Below are positions 1-6,070 of a DNA stretch of 9,024 nt, piece after piece. A model generated the notes under the pieces. That model was not told the DNA's origin and did not search any database. It saw only the letters and a program-made list of their open reading frames with translations. Source of the stretch: Terriglobales bacterium. Lineage in GTDB: Bacteria > Acidobacteriota > Terriglobia > Terriglobales > Acidobacteriaceae. Location: positions 1 to 9,024 of the forward strand of contig JAATFE010000214.1 in the NCBI GenBank assembly GCA_015655365.1, written 5' to 3'. Position numbers and translations under genes: made by a program. The stretch's first letter is position 1; each line of letters begins with the position of its first letter.

Positions 1-30
1 GAACCCAGTCCGGCGCATAAGAATATCGAT

Positions 31-107
31 GAAAGCAAAGAAAAACGGAGACGCATAAGCCCCTTTCATGCTCATCCTAAACAAGATGAAAGGCTAACGC
101 ATCTCCG
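31..107 (-). terminator. Intrinsic terminator downstream of xylB
   Basis: Read on the minus strand, positions 107 to 46 form a long imperfect hairpin. The arms are 86-107 and 46-69 and the loop is 16 nt. The loop-proximal 8 bp and the basal 6 bp are perfect, with a few mismatches and a 2-nt bulge between them. A T-rich tract follows directly on the minus strand (45 down to 31: five T, C, three T, then further T). This is the classic Rho-independent layout, starting about 45 nt after the xylB stop. On the plus strand no T-run follows, so it serves only minus-strand transcription. Confidence 0.75.
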
Positions 108-152
108 CTCTTGCTGTATACCGAGCCCTATCGGGCCACGGCCGATTCGCTG

Positions 153-1628
153 CTACCGCAAGCTCTTCAGCGCGGGATAAAGCTTGCGCCACTGGGCATA
201 GCCGACCTTGTACGCAGCCAGATCGGCGGGATCCGGCTCGATGCGCTGTGCCACTTCGATCCCCTGCGCGCAGGCTTCGTCCAGGTTGGCCCAATGACCC
301 GCACCCACACCGGCCATCAGTGCGCAGCCAAAGGCTCCACCCTCTTCGGCGGTCAATATTTCGACAGCCTGCCCATAGATGCCAGCCTGAATCTTGCGCC
401 ACAGCGGACCGCGCGCTCCACCACCACCAAGCCGGATCGCCTTGACCGGAATTCCCAGCTCGGCAAAAAGCGTGAATGTGTCTTCGAGCGAGTAGGCAAC
501 ACCCTCCAACACGGCGCGGATAAAGTGGGCCGCGGTGTGATCGCTAGCGATGCCGGCGAAAGCGGCGCGCACCAGCGGGTCCAGATGCGGGGTGCGCTCA
601 CCCAACAGGTAAGGCGCCCATTCCAGTCCCTCGCTGCCGGCCGGAATCTTGGCTGCAGCAGCGGTCAGAGAGTCGTAGTCCTGGCCGGCAAAAAAGGTCT
701 CCTTGAGCCACCGAAAGCTCTGCCCTGCCGACTGGGTCACGCCCATCACATGCCACAGGCCGGGAACGGCGTGGCAGAAGGTGTGCAAGCGGCCCTTGGG
801 GTCCTTGGTGGGGGCGGCTGTCGCGGCGAAGACCACGCCGGAGGTGCCGATGGTGGCGGAAACCGAACCGGGCTGAAGAATGCCCATGCCCACGGCGCCC
901 GCGCCCTGGTCGCCTGCACCGGCAACCACGAGGGTTCCGGCAGACAGCCCCGTGAGCCCGGCAGCTTTTTCGCTGATACGGGCACAAACTTCGGGCGATT
1001 CGTAGACCTTGGGCAACCAACTCTCGGGAATCCCCGCAGCCTCGGCCACTTCCTTCGACCAGCAGCGATGCGTCACGTCAAGAAGCAACGTACCCGACGC
1101 TTCCTGCACGTCGATGGCGAACTCGCCGGTGAGACGGTAGCGGACGTAGTCCTTGGGGCACATGATGTGCCGGATCTTGGCGAAAATCTCCGGTTCATGC
1201 GTCTTGACCCAGAGCAGCTTGGTCAAGGTGAAGTTGGGCAGCGCCGGGTTGCAGGTCAGTTCGATCAACCGCTCGTAGCCGATGCGCGCATGGAGCCAAT
1301 CGCACTCGGGCTGGGTGCGCGTATCGCACCAGATCAGTGAAGGGCGCAAGACCGCGCCGTTTTCATCGAGCATCACGGCGCCGTGCATCTGGCCGGTAAG
1401 GCCAATGGCGGCAATGGGTTGCTTCGGCTCGGGAGCGGCAGCGATGGCTCCGCGAATGGCCTCCTGCGCGGCCCGCCACCAGTCTTCGGGGTCCTGCTCC
1501 GCCCAACCTGGGTGGGGGGTGCGAAACGGCGCGTGCTCGCTCGAAGCCCCTGCTATCAGTTTGCCCGCCGCATCCACAATCACGGCGCGCGTGCCGCCCG
1601 TACCCACATCCATTCCCAAAAACCACAT
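153..1628 (-). CDS. xylB: Xylulokinase (FGGY carbohydrate kinase)
   Basis: Predicted cytoplasmic kinase that phosphorylates D-xylulose with ATP to xylulose 5-phosphate, feeding the pentose phosphate pathway. The 491-aa length is normal for XylB. The N-terminal FGGY domain opens with the phosphate-binding loop MDVGTGGTR (residues 6-14). The sugar-binding GLTGQMHG lies at 76-83 and IWCDTR at 99-104. The C-terminal domain starts near 230 with GAGDQGAGAVG, whose Asp240 matches the catalytic base. YLLGERTPH (340-348) and the glycine-rich GGGGA (401-405) are typical of the family. The frame stays open upstream to 1748, but the ATG at 1628 is chosen because the family's beta-strand starts there and a Shine-Dalgarno sits 9 nt upstream. 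No xylA, xylose transporter or regulator is visible, so the pathway partner must lie elsewhere. Other FGGY kinases are possible, but the GQMHG motif favours xylulokinase. Confidence 0.93.
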   Translation of the reverse strand: MWFLGMDVGTGGTRAVIVDAAGKLIAGASSEHAPFRTPHPGWAEQDPEDWWRAAQEAIRGAIAAAPEPKQPIAAIGLTGQMHGAVMLDENGAVLRPSLIWCDTRTQPECDWLHARIGYERLIELTCNPALPNFTLTKLLWVKTHEPEIFAKIRHIMCPKDYVRYRLTGEFAIDVQEASGTLLLDVTHRCWSKEVAEAAGIPESWLPKVYESPEVCARISEKAAGLTGLSAGTLVVAGAGDQGAGAVGMGILQPGSVSATIGTSGVVFAATAAPTKDPKGRLHTFCHAVPGLWHVMGVTQSAGQSFRWLKETFFAGQDYDSLTAAAAKIPAGSEGLEWAPYLLGERTPHLDPLVRAAFAGIASDHTAAHFIRAVLEGVAYSLEDTFTLFAELGIPVKAIRLGGGGARGPLWRKIQAGIYGQAVEILTAEEGGAFGCALMAGVGAGHWANLDEACAQGIEVAQRIEPDPADLAAYKVGYAQWRKLYPALKSLR

Positions 1629-1637
1629 AGCCGCTCG

Positions 1638-1645
1638 CTCCCTTA
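1638..1645 (-). promoter_or_regulatory. Ribosome binding site fixing the xylB start
   Basis: On the minus strand TAAGGGAG ends 9 nt before the ATG at 1628. The 40 extra codons of the longer open frame would place this site inside coding sequence and give an N-terminus unlike any FGGY kinase. The site therefore supports the shorter start. Confidence 0.7.
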
Positions 1646-1688
1646 CGTAAATCGCTTTTCCCAACGCTGGAAGCATAACAGCAAAGGC

Positions 1689-1720
1689 GGGGAGTAGGGA
1701 ACAGGGGAGTAGGGAGTAAG
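1689..1720 (+). repeat. G-rich direct repeat with G-quadruplex pattern
   Basis: An exact 12-nt unit (GGGGAGTAGGGA) occurs at 1689-1700 and again at 1704-1715, with a further partial GGGAGTA-like copy at 1712-1718. The plus strand therefore has four runs of 3-4 G (1689-1692, 1697-1699, 1704-1707, 1712-1714) separated by three 4-nt loops. That satisfies the usual intramolecular quadruplex pattern. It lies 61-92 nt upstream of the xylB start on the strand that is template for xylB. I recall similar G-rich spacer repeats in acidobacterial genomes, but this is unverified. It could also simply be a dispersed intergenic repeat. Confidence 0.55.
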
Positions 1721-1766
1721 ATTTGCGTCTCGATGGGCTGCTACCCATCGAGACCGGTAGTCAAAT
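1721..1766. terminator. Perfect hairpin between xylB and the M28 peptidase gene
   Basis: The arms 1727-1737 (GTCTCGATGGG) and 1744-1754 pair perfectly over 11 bp with a 6-nt loop. A weaker outer pairing joins ATTTG at 1721-1725 to CAAAT at 1762-1766. The core lies 32 nt after the stop of the minus-strand peptidase, so it probably ends or protects that transcript. The T content on the minus strand after it is poor, so this is not a textbook intrinsic terminator. A T-run (1778-1782) follows on the plus strand, but no plus-strand gene precedes it. Confidence 0.5.
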
Positions 1767-1785
1767 CCTTGTTCCTGTTTTTGCC

Positions 1786-3285
1786 TCATCGCGGGGCGGG
1801 TTCGTCCGAGTCTGCCAGGGCATAGGCCAGAACTGTTACTACTGCCGCGTTCTCGTTCAGGTGCTTCGGATCGACCTTGTCGAAGGTGTCGGCGGCGGTG
1901 TGGTGATAGTTGAAATAGGTGCGGCTGTCCTGGATGGGGGAGAAGCTGGGCACGCCTTTTTCCGTGAGGCCGTTGATGTCCTCACCGGTCTCCGGGGTAG
2001 GCACCAGAATCTCTGCGCCGATGGGATCGAGCACATGCGACAGAGGGCGCAGCCAGGTACCGAGCGGCGATTTTCCGGCGTAGTAGATGCCTGTCGGGTG
2101 GTCCGCTCCCAAGTCGCTCTCGATGGCCCCGATGTGCTTCGCCATTTCGGAGGCGTGATCGACCATGTAGGCCGCCGCGCCCTCGGAGCCTTCTTCCTCG
2201 CTCATCCAGGCCACAAAACGCACCGTGCGCTTGGGGTGAATGCCAAGCTGCTGCAAAAGGTGAATGGCCTGCATGGAGACCACGACACCCGCACCGTCGT
2301 CGATGGCGCCCGTGCCCAGGTCCCACGAGTCGAGGTGGCCGGAGACGACTACAAACTGCTCGGGATGCTCCGTTCCCTTCCAGTCGGCGATGACGTTGTA
2401 GCTTTGTGCATCGGGAAGTGCCTGCGGAGTCAGGGTGAGATGCAGCTTGACCGGGCCCTGGCTGGTGAGGTTCTTGAGCTGGTCGGCGTCTTCGGTGGTG
2501 ACGGCGGCAGCGGGGATTTTGCGGACCCCGTCTTCATAGTCGGTGAGGCCGGTGTGCGGGAGGCGATAGTCTGCTCCGCCCACCGAGCGCACCAGCACGG
2601 CCACCGCTCCTGCCGCCGCGCCGGCGTCCGGGCCTGCGCCCCGATAGACGACTCCGCCGCCGTAGGCATTGCCGCCGCGGCCCTGGGCTGCCAATTCTTT
2701 GTCGAACTTGTGATTGAAAAGCAGGATTTTGCCTTGAACCGCGCCTTGGGGGAGAGCTTGAAGCTGCTGCCAGTCATCCACGACGACCACTTCTGCGGTC
2801 AGTCCTTCAGCGGGGGTGGCCACGCTGGCTCCCAGAGCTGTCAGCACCACTTTCTGCGTAGTTCCAGGGGCCTGACCGGGCCAGGAGACGATTTCGGCTG
2901 TTTCTGCGCCGCGCACCCAATGCGGGACCATGGCTTTCTCGAGCGTAACTTCGGCGCCCAGGGCGCGCATCTCAGCCGCGACGTACTCGACGGCCTGCTG
3001 GGCCTGGGGCGACCCGCTGAGGCGCGGGCCGATGTTGTCGGTGAGGTGGCGCAGTTCATTCAGGGCGTAAGGGTCCTTCATGGCGGCTTCGCGCAGTTGC
3101 GCCATCGCGGCAAGCTGCTCCGGAGTCCAGGCGCTTTTGCCGTCGGAGATCATGGCGTTCAAACGATCGTGAAGAGAGGGCGCAGACTGAGACGGGGCAC
3201 TCTGGGCTATGCCGCAGGGCGCAGACAACACAGCCCCCAGGGCTGCAAAAGCAACAAAGATGAGGTCCTTCCGAACGGAATCCAT
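1786..3285 (-). CDS. Secreted M28-family zinc peptidase, carboxypeptidase Q-like
   Basis: Predicted exported metallopeptidase that removes single residues from peptides with a two-zinc centre. From the ATG at 3285 it is 499 aa. A signal peptide occupies residues 1 to about 27: basic DSVRKD, a hydrophobic stretch, then GIA before the cleavage point. A PA-like insert spans roughly 150-265. The M28 metal and catalytic residues are all present: His317 in SGHLDSWD, Asp329/330 in AIDDGAG, Glu363/Glu364 in SEEEG, Asp391 in ESDLG, and His461/462 in YHHTAADT. The layout and length match the plasma glutamate carboxypeptidase (carboxypeptidase Q) branch. Start choice: the frame continues to a GTG at 3297 and a TTG at 3321, but the signal peptide begins best at the ATG; no strong Shine-Dalgarno favours any of them. 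The gene is divergent from htrA, so the intergenic region carries promoters for both. The true substrate cannot be read from sequence. Confidence 0.9.
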   Translation of the reverse strand: MDSVRKDLIFVAFAALGAVLSAPCGIAQSAPSQSAPSLHDRLNAMISDGKSAWTPEQLAAMAQLREAAMKDPYALNELRHLTDNIGPRLSGSPQAQQAVEYVAAEMRALGAEVTLEKAMVPHWVRGAETAEIVSWPGQAPGTTQKVVLTALGASVATPAEGLTAEVVVVDDWQQLQALPQGAVQGKILLFNHKFDKELAAQGRGGNAYGGGVVYRGAGPDAGAAAGAVAVLVRSVGGADYRLPHTGLTDYEDGVRKIPAAAVTTEDADQLKNLTSQGPVKLHLTLTPQALPDAQSYNVIADWKGTEHPEQFVVVSGHLDSWDLGTGAIDDGAGVVVSMQAIHLLQQLGIHPKRTVRFVAWMSEEEGSEGAAAYMVDHASEMAKHIGAIESDLGADHPTGIYYAGKSPLGTWLRPLSHVLDPIGAEILVPTPETGEDINGLTEKGVPSFSPIQDSRTYFNYHHTAADTFDKVDPKHLNENAAVVTVLAYALADSDEPAPR

Positions 3286-3442
3286 GCCGGATGTTAGCAC
3301 GGCTCGATGCGACTCTTTCAACCCAGGCGCGTCTATACAGAAGGAATGGTTCTTCTTTCACCGAGTCTTGGACGCCTGAGCCGGGATTGCAGCCCGCGCC
3401 AAACAGGCGCATGGGGAATTGTGTGCGTGGATCGCGTTTCAG

Positions 3443-3473
3443 CCAGGCGGGATTCCCCGCGACTGGCTATACT
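3443..3473 (+). promoter_or_regulatory. Putative htrA promoter with overlapping palindrome
   Basis: TATACT at 3468-3473 matches the sigma-70 -10 consensus at 5 of 6 positions and lies about 60 nt before the htrA start. No good TTGACA lies at the right distance. That place is instead taken by an interrupted palindrome: CCAG (3443-3446), CGGG (3448-3451), loop ATTC, CCCG (3456-3459), CTGG (3463-3466). A regulator site over a weak -35 would fit an activated or repressed stress gene, but this is inference. The rest of the 249-nt gap (3286-3534) holds only short hairpins, such as a 5-bp one at 3497-3510 in the presumed leader. Confidence 0.4.
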
Positions 3474-3519
3474 TAGTACCGGTGCAGTGAACAATCCAGC
3501 CGCAGGGCTGACATCTGAC

Positions 3520-3524
3520 GAGGT
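3520..3524 (+). promoter_or_regulatory. Ribosome binding site fixing the htrA start
   Basis: GAGGT ends 10 nt before the ATG at 3535. The open frame reaches back to 3307, but only the 3535 start puts the basic region and hydrophobic export segment at the N-terminus. Confidence 0.55.
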
Positions 3525-3534
3525 CATCGAACCT

Positions 3535-5166
3535 ATGAAATCGCTTTTTGAACGGCTCCGCTCACGCCGTCTCGCTTCAGCATTTGTTCTGCTTGCCACC
3601 CTCACGGTCGCCATTGTGGCCGGTTCGTTTGCCGCTCATGGGGTCCGCGGACAGGAGAAGCAGAACGACAGCTCCGATGCCACTCCGCTGAAAGTGGTCA
3701 ACTCCTCGGTTGCGCCCAACGAATTTGTGAAGATTGCCAAGCAGGTGGGTCCGGCGGTGGTGAACATCAACACGCAGACGCTACCCAAGCAGGCGGAGAA
3801 CAAGGGCCGAAGAAATCCCCACGGTCGCACGCCATCCACGCCGCAGAACCCCGGCGACGGTGATCAGGACGAGGATCAGCAGGGCCAGAACAACTTCCAG
3901 GACTTCTTCAACCACTTCTTTGGCGGCCAGATTCCCGACCAGGACAGTGGGGACGACGGAAAAGTTCGCGAGTCGCTGGGCTCGGGCTTCATTGTCGATT
4001 CCAAGGGCTACATCATCACCAACTATCACGTGGTGGAGAAGGCCGACAAGATCTACGTCAAGCTCTCGACCGACCCGGACAACCAGGACGAGGGCCGTCC
4101 GGCGCGCGTGATCGGGACCGACAAGGCAACCGATCTGGCGGTCATCAAGATCGATACCAGCACTCCGTTGCCAACCGTGAAACTGGGCAACTCCGACACC
4201 GCGCAGGTGGGCGACTGGGTGGAAGCCATCGGCAGCCCCTTTGCGCTGGCTCAGACAGTGACGGCCGGCATCATCTCGGCCAAGAACCGGACCATTCAGC
4301 CGGGCGCGAGCGGCCAGTTCCAGCACTTCATCCAGACCGACGCGGCCATCAATCCGGGCAACTCCGGCGGGCCTCTGCTGAACATGAACGGCGAAGTGAT
4401 CGGCGTGAACACGGCGATCTATACGCAGTCGGCCGGCTACCAGGGCATCGGCTTCGCCATGCCGTCGAACACCGTGGCAGAGATTTACAACGATCTGGTC
4501 AGTCCCAGCCACAAGGTGGTGCGGGGCTCGATCGGCATCCAGTTCCGCCCTGGGCTTTCGGGCGCGGTGAATCGCGTTTACGGCTTCAAGAACGGCGTAC
4601 TGGTGCAACTGGTCACCCCCGGCGGCCCGTCTGAGAAGGCGGGGCTGAAGGCGGGCGACATTATCACCCACATCGACGGGCGCACGGTGAAGGACGGCGA
4701 CGACCTCGTCAACGAGATTGCCAGCCGCAGGCCGGGTTCGACCATTCGCCTGGGTTATCTGAGGGATGGCAAGCCAGCCGATACCACGGTCACCATTGGG
4801 GACCGCGACAAGGTGTTTGCCGACCTGGGCACGCAGCAGGCAGAGGCCAATCCGGACGACAAGGGCAACGCCAGCGAGGCTAAGCTGGGCATGGCGGTGC
4901 GCGAGGTGACAGCGGCTACCGCAGCCAAGCTGCACACCTCGGGCGTGGTCATCCAGTCGGTGCGCTCCGGCTCGTTTGCCGACTTGCAGCAGGGTCTTGA
5001 GCCCGGCCTGGTCATCACCCGCATCAACAAGCAGACCACCGGCACCAAGGAGCAGTTCGATGCTGTGGTGAGCAAACTGAAACCGGGCGACGATGTGGTC
5101 TTCGAGATCATGGATCCGCGTCATCCCGACCAGGGGATCAACATCGTCGGCGGACCTCTGGAGTAG
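3535..5166 (+). CDS. HtrA/DegP-type periplasmic serine endoprotease with two PDZ domains
   Basis: Predicted envelope quality-control protease/chaperone that degrades misfolded exported proteins. The 543-aa product begins with a basic segment (ERLRSRR, 6-12) and a hydrophobic export or anchor helix (about 13-34). The trypsin-like domain has its triad at His165 (TNYHVV), Asp200 (ATDLAVIKID) and Ser277 (NPGNSGGP). PDZ1 covers roughly 330-425 with GPSEKAGLKAGDIITHIDG. PDZ2 covers roughly 448-538 with LEPGLVITRINKQ. Between residues 83 and 145, where DegP has its LA loop, lies a low-complexity insert rich in D, Q, N, G and P that includes a short FQDFFNHFF stretch. Two PDZ domains place it in the DegP/DegQ group rather than DegS. 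The gene is divergent from the M28 peptidase and followed by two hairpins. No two-component genes lie beside it. I leave the symbol blank because degP, degQ and htrA cannot be told apart here. Confidence 0.95.
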   Translation: MKSLFERLRSRRLASAFVLLATLTVAIVAGSFAAHGVRGQEKQNDSSDATPLKVVNSSVAPNEFVKIAKQVGPAVVNINTQTLPKQAENKGRRNPHGRTPSTPQNPGDGDQDEDQQGQNNFQDFFNHFFGGQIPDQDSGDDGKVRESLGSGFIVDSKGYIITNYHVVEKADKIYVKLSTDPDNQDEGRPARVIGTDKATDLAVIKIDTSTPLPTVKLGNSDTAQVGDWVEAIGSPFALAQTVTAGIISAKNRTIQPGASGQFQHFIQTDAAINPGNSGGPLLNMNGEVIGVNTAIYTQSAGYQGIGFAMPSNTVAEIYNDLVSPSHKVVRGSIGIQFRPGLSGAVNRVYGFKNGVLVQLVTPGGPSEKAGLKAGDIITHIDGRTVKDGDDLVNEIASRRPGSTIRLGYLRDGKPADTTVTIGDRDKVFADLGTQQAEANPDDKGNASEAKLGMAVREVTAATAAKLHTSGVVIQSVRSGSFADLQQGLEPGLVITRINKQTTGTKEQFDAVVSKLKPGDDVVFEIMDPRHPDQGINIVGGPLE

Positions 5167-5208
5167 GTCGAGAGCGGTTTCTCGTCGTTTTCCGTTCGCT
5201 CGACCGAT

Positions 5209-5245
5209 ACCGGGTGGCTTTTCCTTACAGGAGAGGCCACCCGGT
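5209..5245 (+). terminator. Hairpin downstream of htrA, probable terminator
   Basis: ACCGGGTGGC at 5209-5218 pairs perfectly with 5236-5245 (10 bp, 17-nt loop), starting 42 nt after the htrA stop. No T-run follows on the plus strand, so if it ends transcription it does so weakly, or it protects the 3' end of the mRNA. Confidence 0.55.
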
Positions 5246-5268
5246 GCGGTGATATCAGACTAGAAAGA

Positions 5269-5308
5269 TCGGGAATCCGCCGCGGCTCGGAATTGGGCGG
5301 ATTCCCGA
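5269..5308. repeat. Second perfect 13-bp inverted repeat after htrA
   Basis: TCGGGAATCCGCC at 5269-5281 is exactly complementary to 5296-5308 with a 14-nt loop. It begins 23 nt after the first hairpin ends. The plus-strand sequence after it is not T-rich. On the minus strand a modest TCTTTCTAGTCT follows. It could be a back-up terminator, a processing site, or an operator upstream of the next gene's promoter. The sequence does not decide. Confidence 0.6.
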
Positions 5309-5334
5309 CAAACTGATAGACTTCTCATTAGAGA

Positions 5335-5379
5335 AAATAAAAAAAGTCCTTGGCAGGCTTGACGGCTTTCCATTACACT
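5335..5379 (+). promoter_or_regulatory. Putative sigma-70 promoter of the peptidoglycan-binding protein gene
   Basis: TTGGCA (5350-5355, 5 of 6 to TTGACA) is followed by an 18-nt spacer and TACACT (5374-5379, 4 of 6 to TATAAT). Just upstream, 5335-5346 is nearly pure A with one T, resembling an UP element. The predicted transcript start near 5386 leaves a leader of about 30 nt before the ATG at 5417. The promoter implies transcription independent of htrA. Confidence 0.55.
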
Positions 5380-5416
5380 CCCCGGAGGACCCGGGAACGC
5401 AAATTCTTAAGGTGGT

Positions 5417-5983
5417 ATGAGCGTGCATTCTATTCGAACAAGTGCAATATTCTTGCTTTCTGCCGCACTGATCGTCTTGCCGGCATTTGCCTCGCATATA
5501 CATCGGGCGCCCACCAGCGGCCACAGCAGCCTGTCGCACAAGTCGGCGGCTTCCAGTTCCACGGAGCGTCGAGGGATTCAGAAGTCGACGGCGCGCCGCG
5601 GTTCGAAGGCGTCTTTGACGGCCAAGGGGTCCAGAGCCTCGCGGGCGCCGAAGGTGCACCAACTGCACGGGCAGCAGTCGATTGACCCGGCCCGGGTAAC
5701 GGAGATTCAGCAGGCTCTGATTCGCGAGCACTACCTGGATAGCGAAGCCAACGGGAAGTGGGACGCGACCACGATGGCTGCGATGCAGAAGTATCAGGCC
5801 GACCAGGGATGGCAGACAAAACTGATGCCCGACTCGCGGGCCATCAAGAAGCTGGGCTTGGGCCCGGATTACTCCGGCGCGATCAACGCCAAGGGCGCTT
5901 CGTTCGCGGACCCGACCCCGATCAACACCTTGCCCGCCAGCCAGTCCGCGGCGTTTGCTTCGGCAGCCGGGGTTAGCCAGTAG
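5417..5983 (+). CDS. Exported peptidoglycan-binding domain protein (PG_binding_1-like)
   Basis: A 188-aa protein predicted to be exported and to bind the cell wall. Residues 1-25 are a signal peptide (SIRTSA, a hydrophobic core, then AFA before the cut). Residues 26-80 form a flexible, strongly basic Ser/Arg/Lys/His linker (for example TARRGSKASL). Residues 88-148 match the peptidoglycan-binding fold: IDPARVTEIQQALIREHYL, NGKWDATTMAAMQKYQ and PDSRAIKKLGLGP. The last 35 residues are Ala/Pro/Ser-rich tail. No hydrolase, peptidase or transpeptidase domain is attached, so it is a stand-alone binder whose partner is unknown. I recognise the domain wording from small acidobacterial proteins, which is part of the case for the source organism. 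The ATG is preceded by TAAGG with a 4-nt spacer, tight but usable, and has its own promoter. A strong terminator follows. Confidence 0.85.
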   Translation: MSVHSIRTSAIFLLSAALIVLPAFASHIHRAPTSGHSSLSHKSAASSSTERRGIQKSTARRGSKASLTAKGSRASRAPKVHQLHGQQSIDPARVTEIQQALIREHYLDSEANGKWDATTMAAMQKYQADQGWQTKLMPDSRAIKKLGLGPDYSGAINAKGASFADPTPINTLPASQSAAFASAAGVSQ

Positions 5984-6020
5984 AAGTTTTTGCTTGAGCG
6001 ATGTAAGAAACGCTTGCAAG

Positions 6021-6046
6021 AGAGGCCGCCTTCGGGCGGCCTTTCT
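6021..6046. terminator. Bidirectional UUCG-loop terminator between convergent genes
   Basis: AGGCCGCC (6023-6030) and GGCGGCCT (6035-6042) pair perfectly around a TTCG tetraloop. On the plus strand TTTCT follows, and on the minus strand CTCTTG follows. The hairpin sits about 40 nt after the stop of the plus-strand gene and about 30 nt after the stop of the minus-strand esterase, so it probably serves both. Confidence 0.85.
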
Positions 6047-6070
6047 GCGTCATGGATAAAATGCATTGAA

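Noticed and set aside
14..59. The word CGCATAAG repeated at 14-21 and 52-59
   Set aside because: It is only 8 nt, and the second copy is part of the terminator stem. Chance is sufficient explanation.
111..1340. A 409-codon open frame on the plus strand opposite xylB
   Set aside because: It is fully antisense to a kinase with all family motifs. Its own translation shows no domain and is rich in G, R and A. It arises from GC-rich codon use.
1723..3297. A 524-codon plus-strand frame opposite the M28 peptidase, longer than the gene itself
   Set aside because: The minus-strand product has a signal peptide and every M28 metal ligand, while the antisense product shows no recognisable domain. High GC removes stops in this frame.
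3286..3340. A candidate -10 (TATAGA, minus strand, about 3332-3337) for the M28 gene
   Set aside because: It matches only 4 of 6 positions and has no acceptable -35, so it is not strong enough to list as a promoter.
3781..5124. A 447-codon minus-strand frame opposite htrA
   Set aside because: It is antisense to an unmistakable HtrA with intact triad and two PDZ domains. The translation is an Arg/Val/Ala/His-rich shadow.
5350..5366. A possible sigma-54 promoter (TTGGCA...TTGAC) before the peptidoglycan-binding gene
   Set aside because: The distance between the GG and GC elements is off by one and TTGC is not present. A sigma-70 reading fits better.
5255..6019. A 254-codon minus-strand frame opposite the peptidoglycan-binding gene
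   Set aside because: It runs through the UP element, promoter and perfect hairpin of the plus-strand gene. It has Arg-rich shadow composition and no motif.
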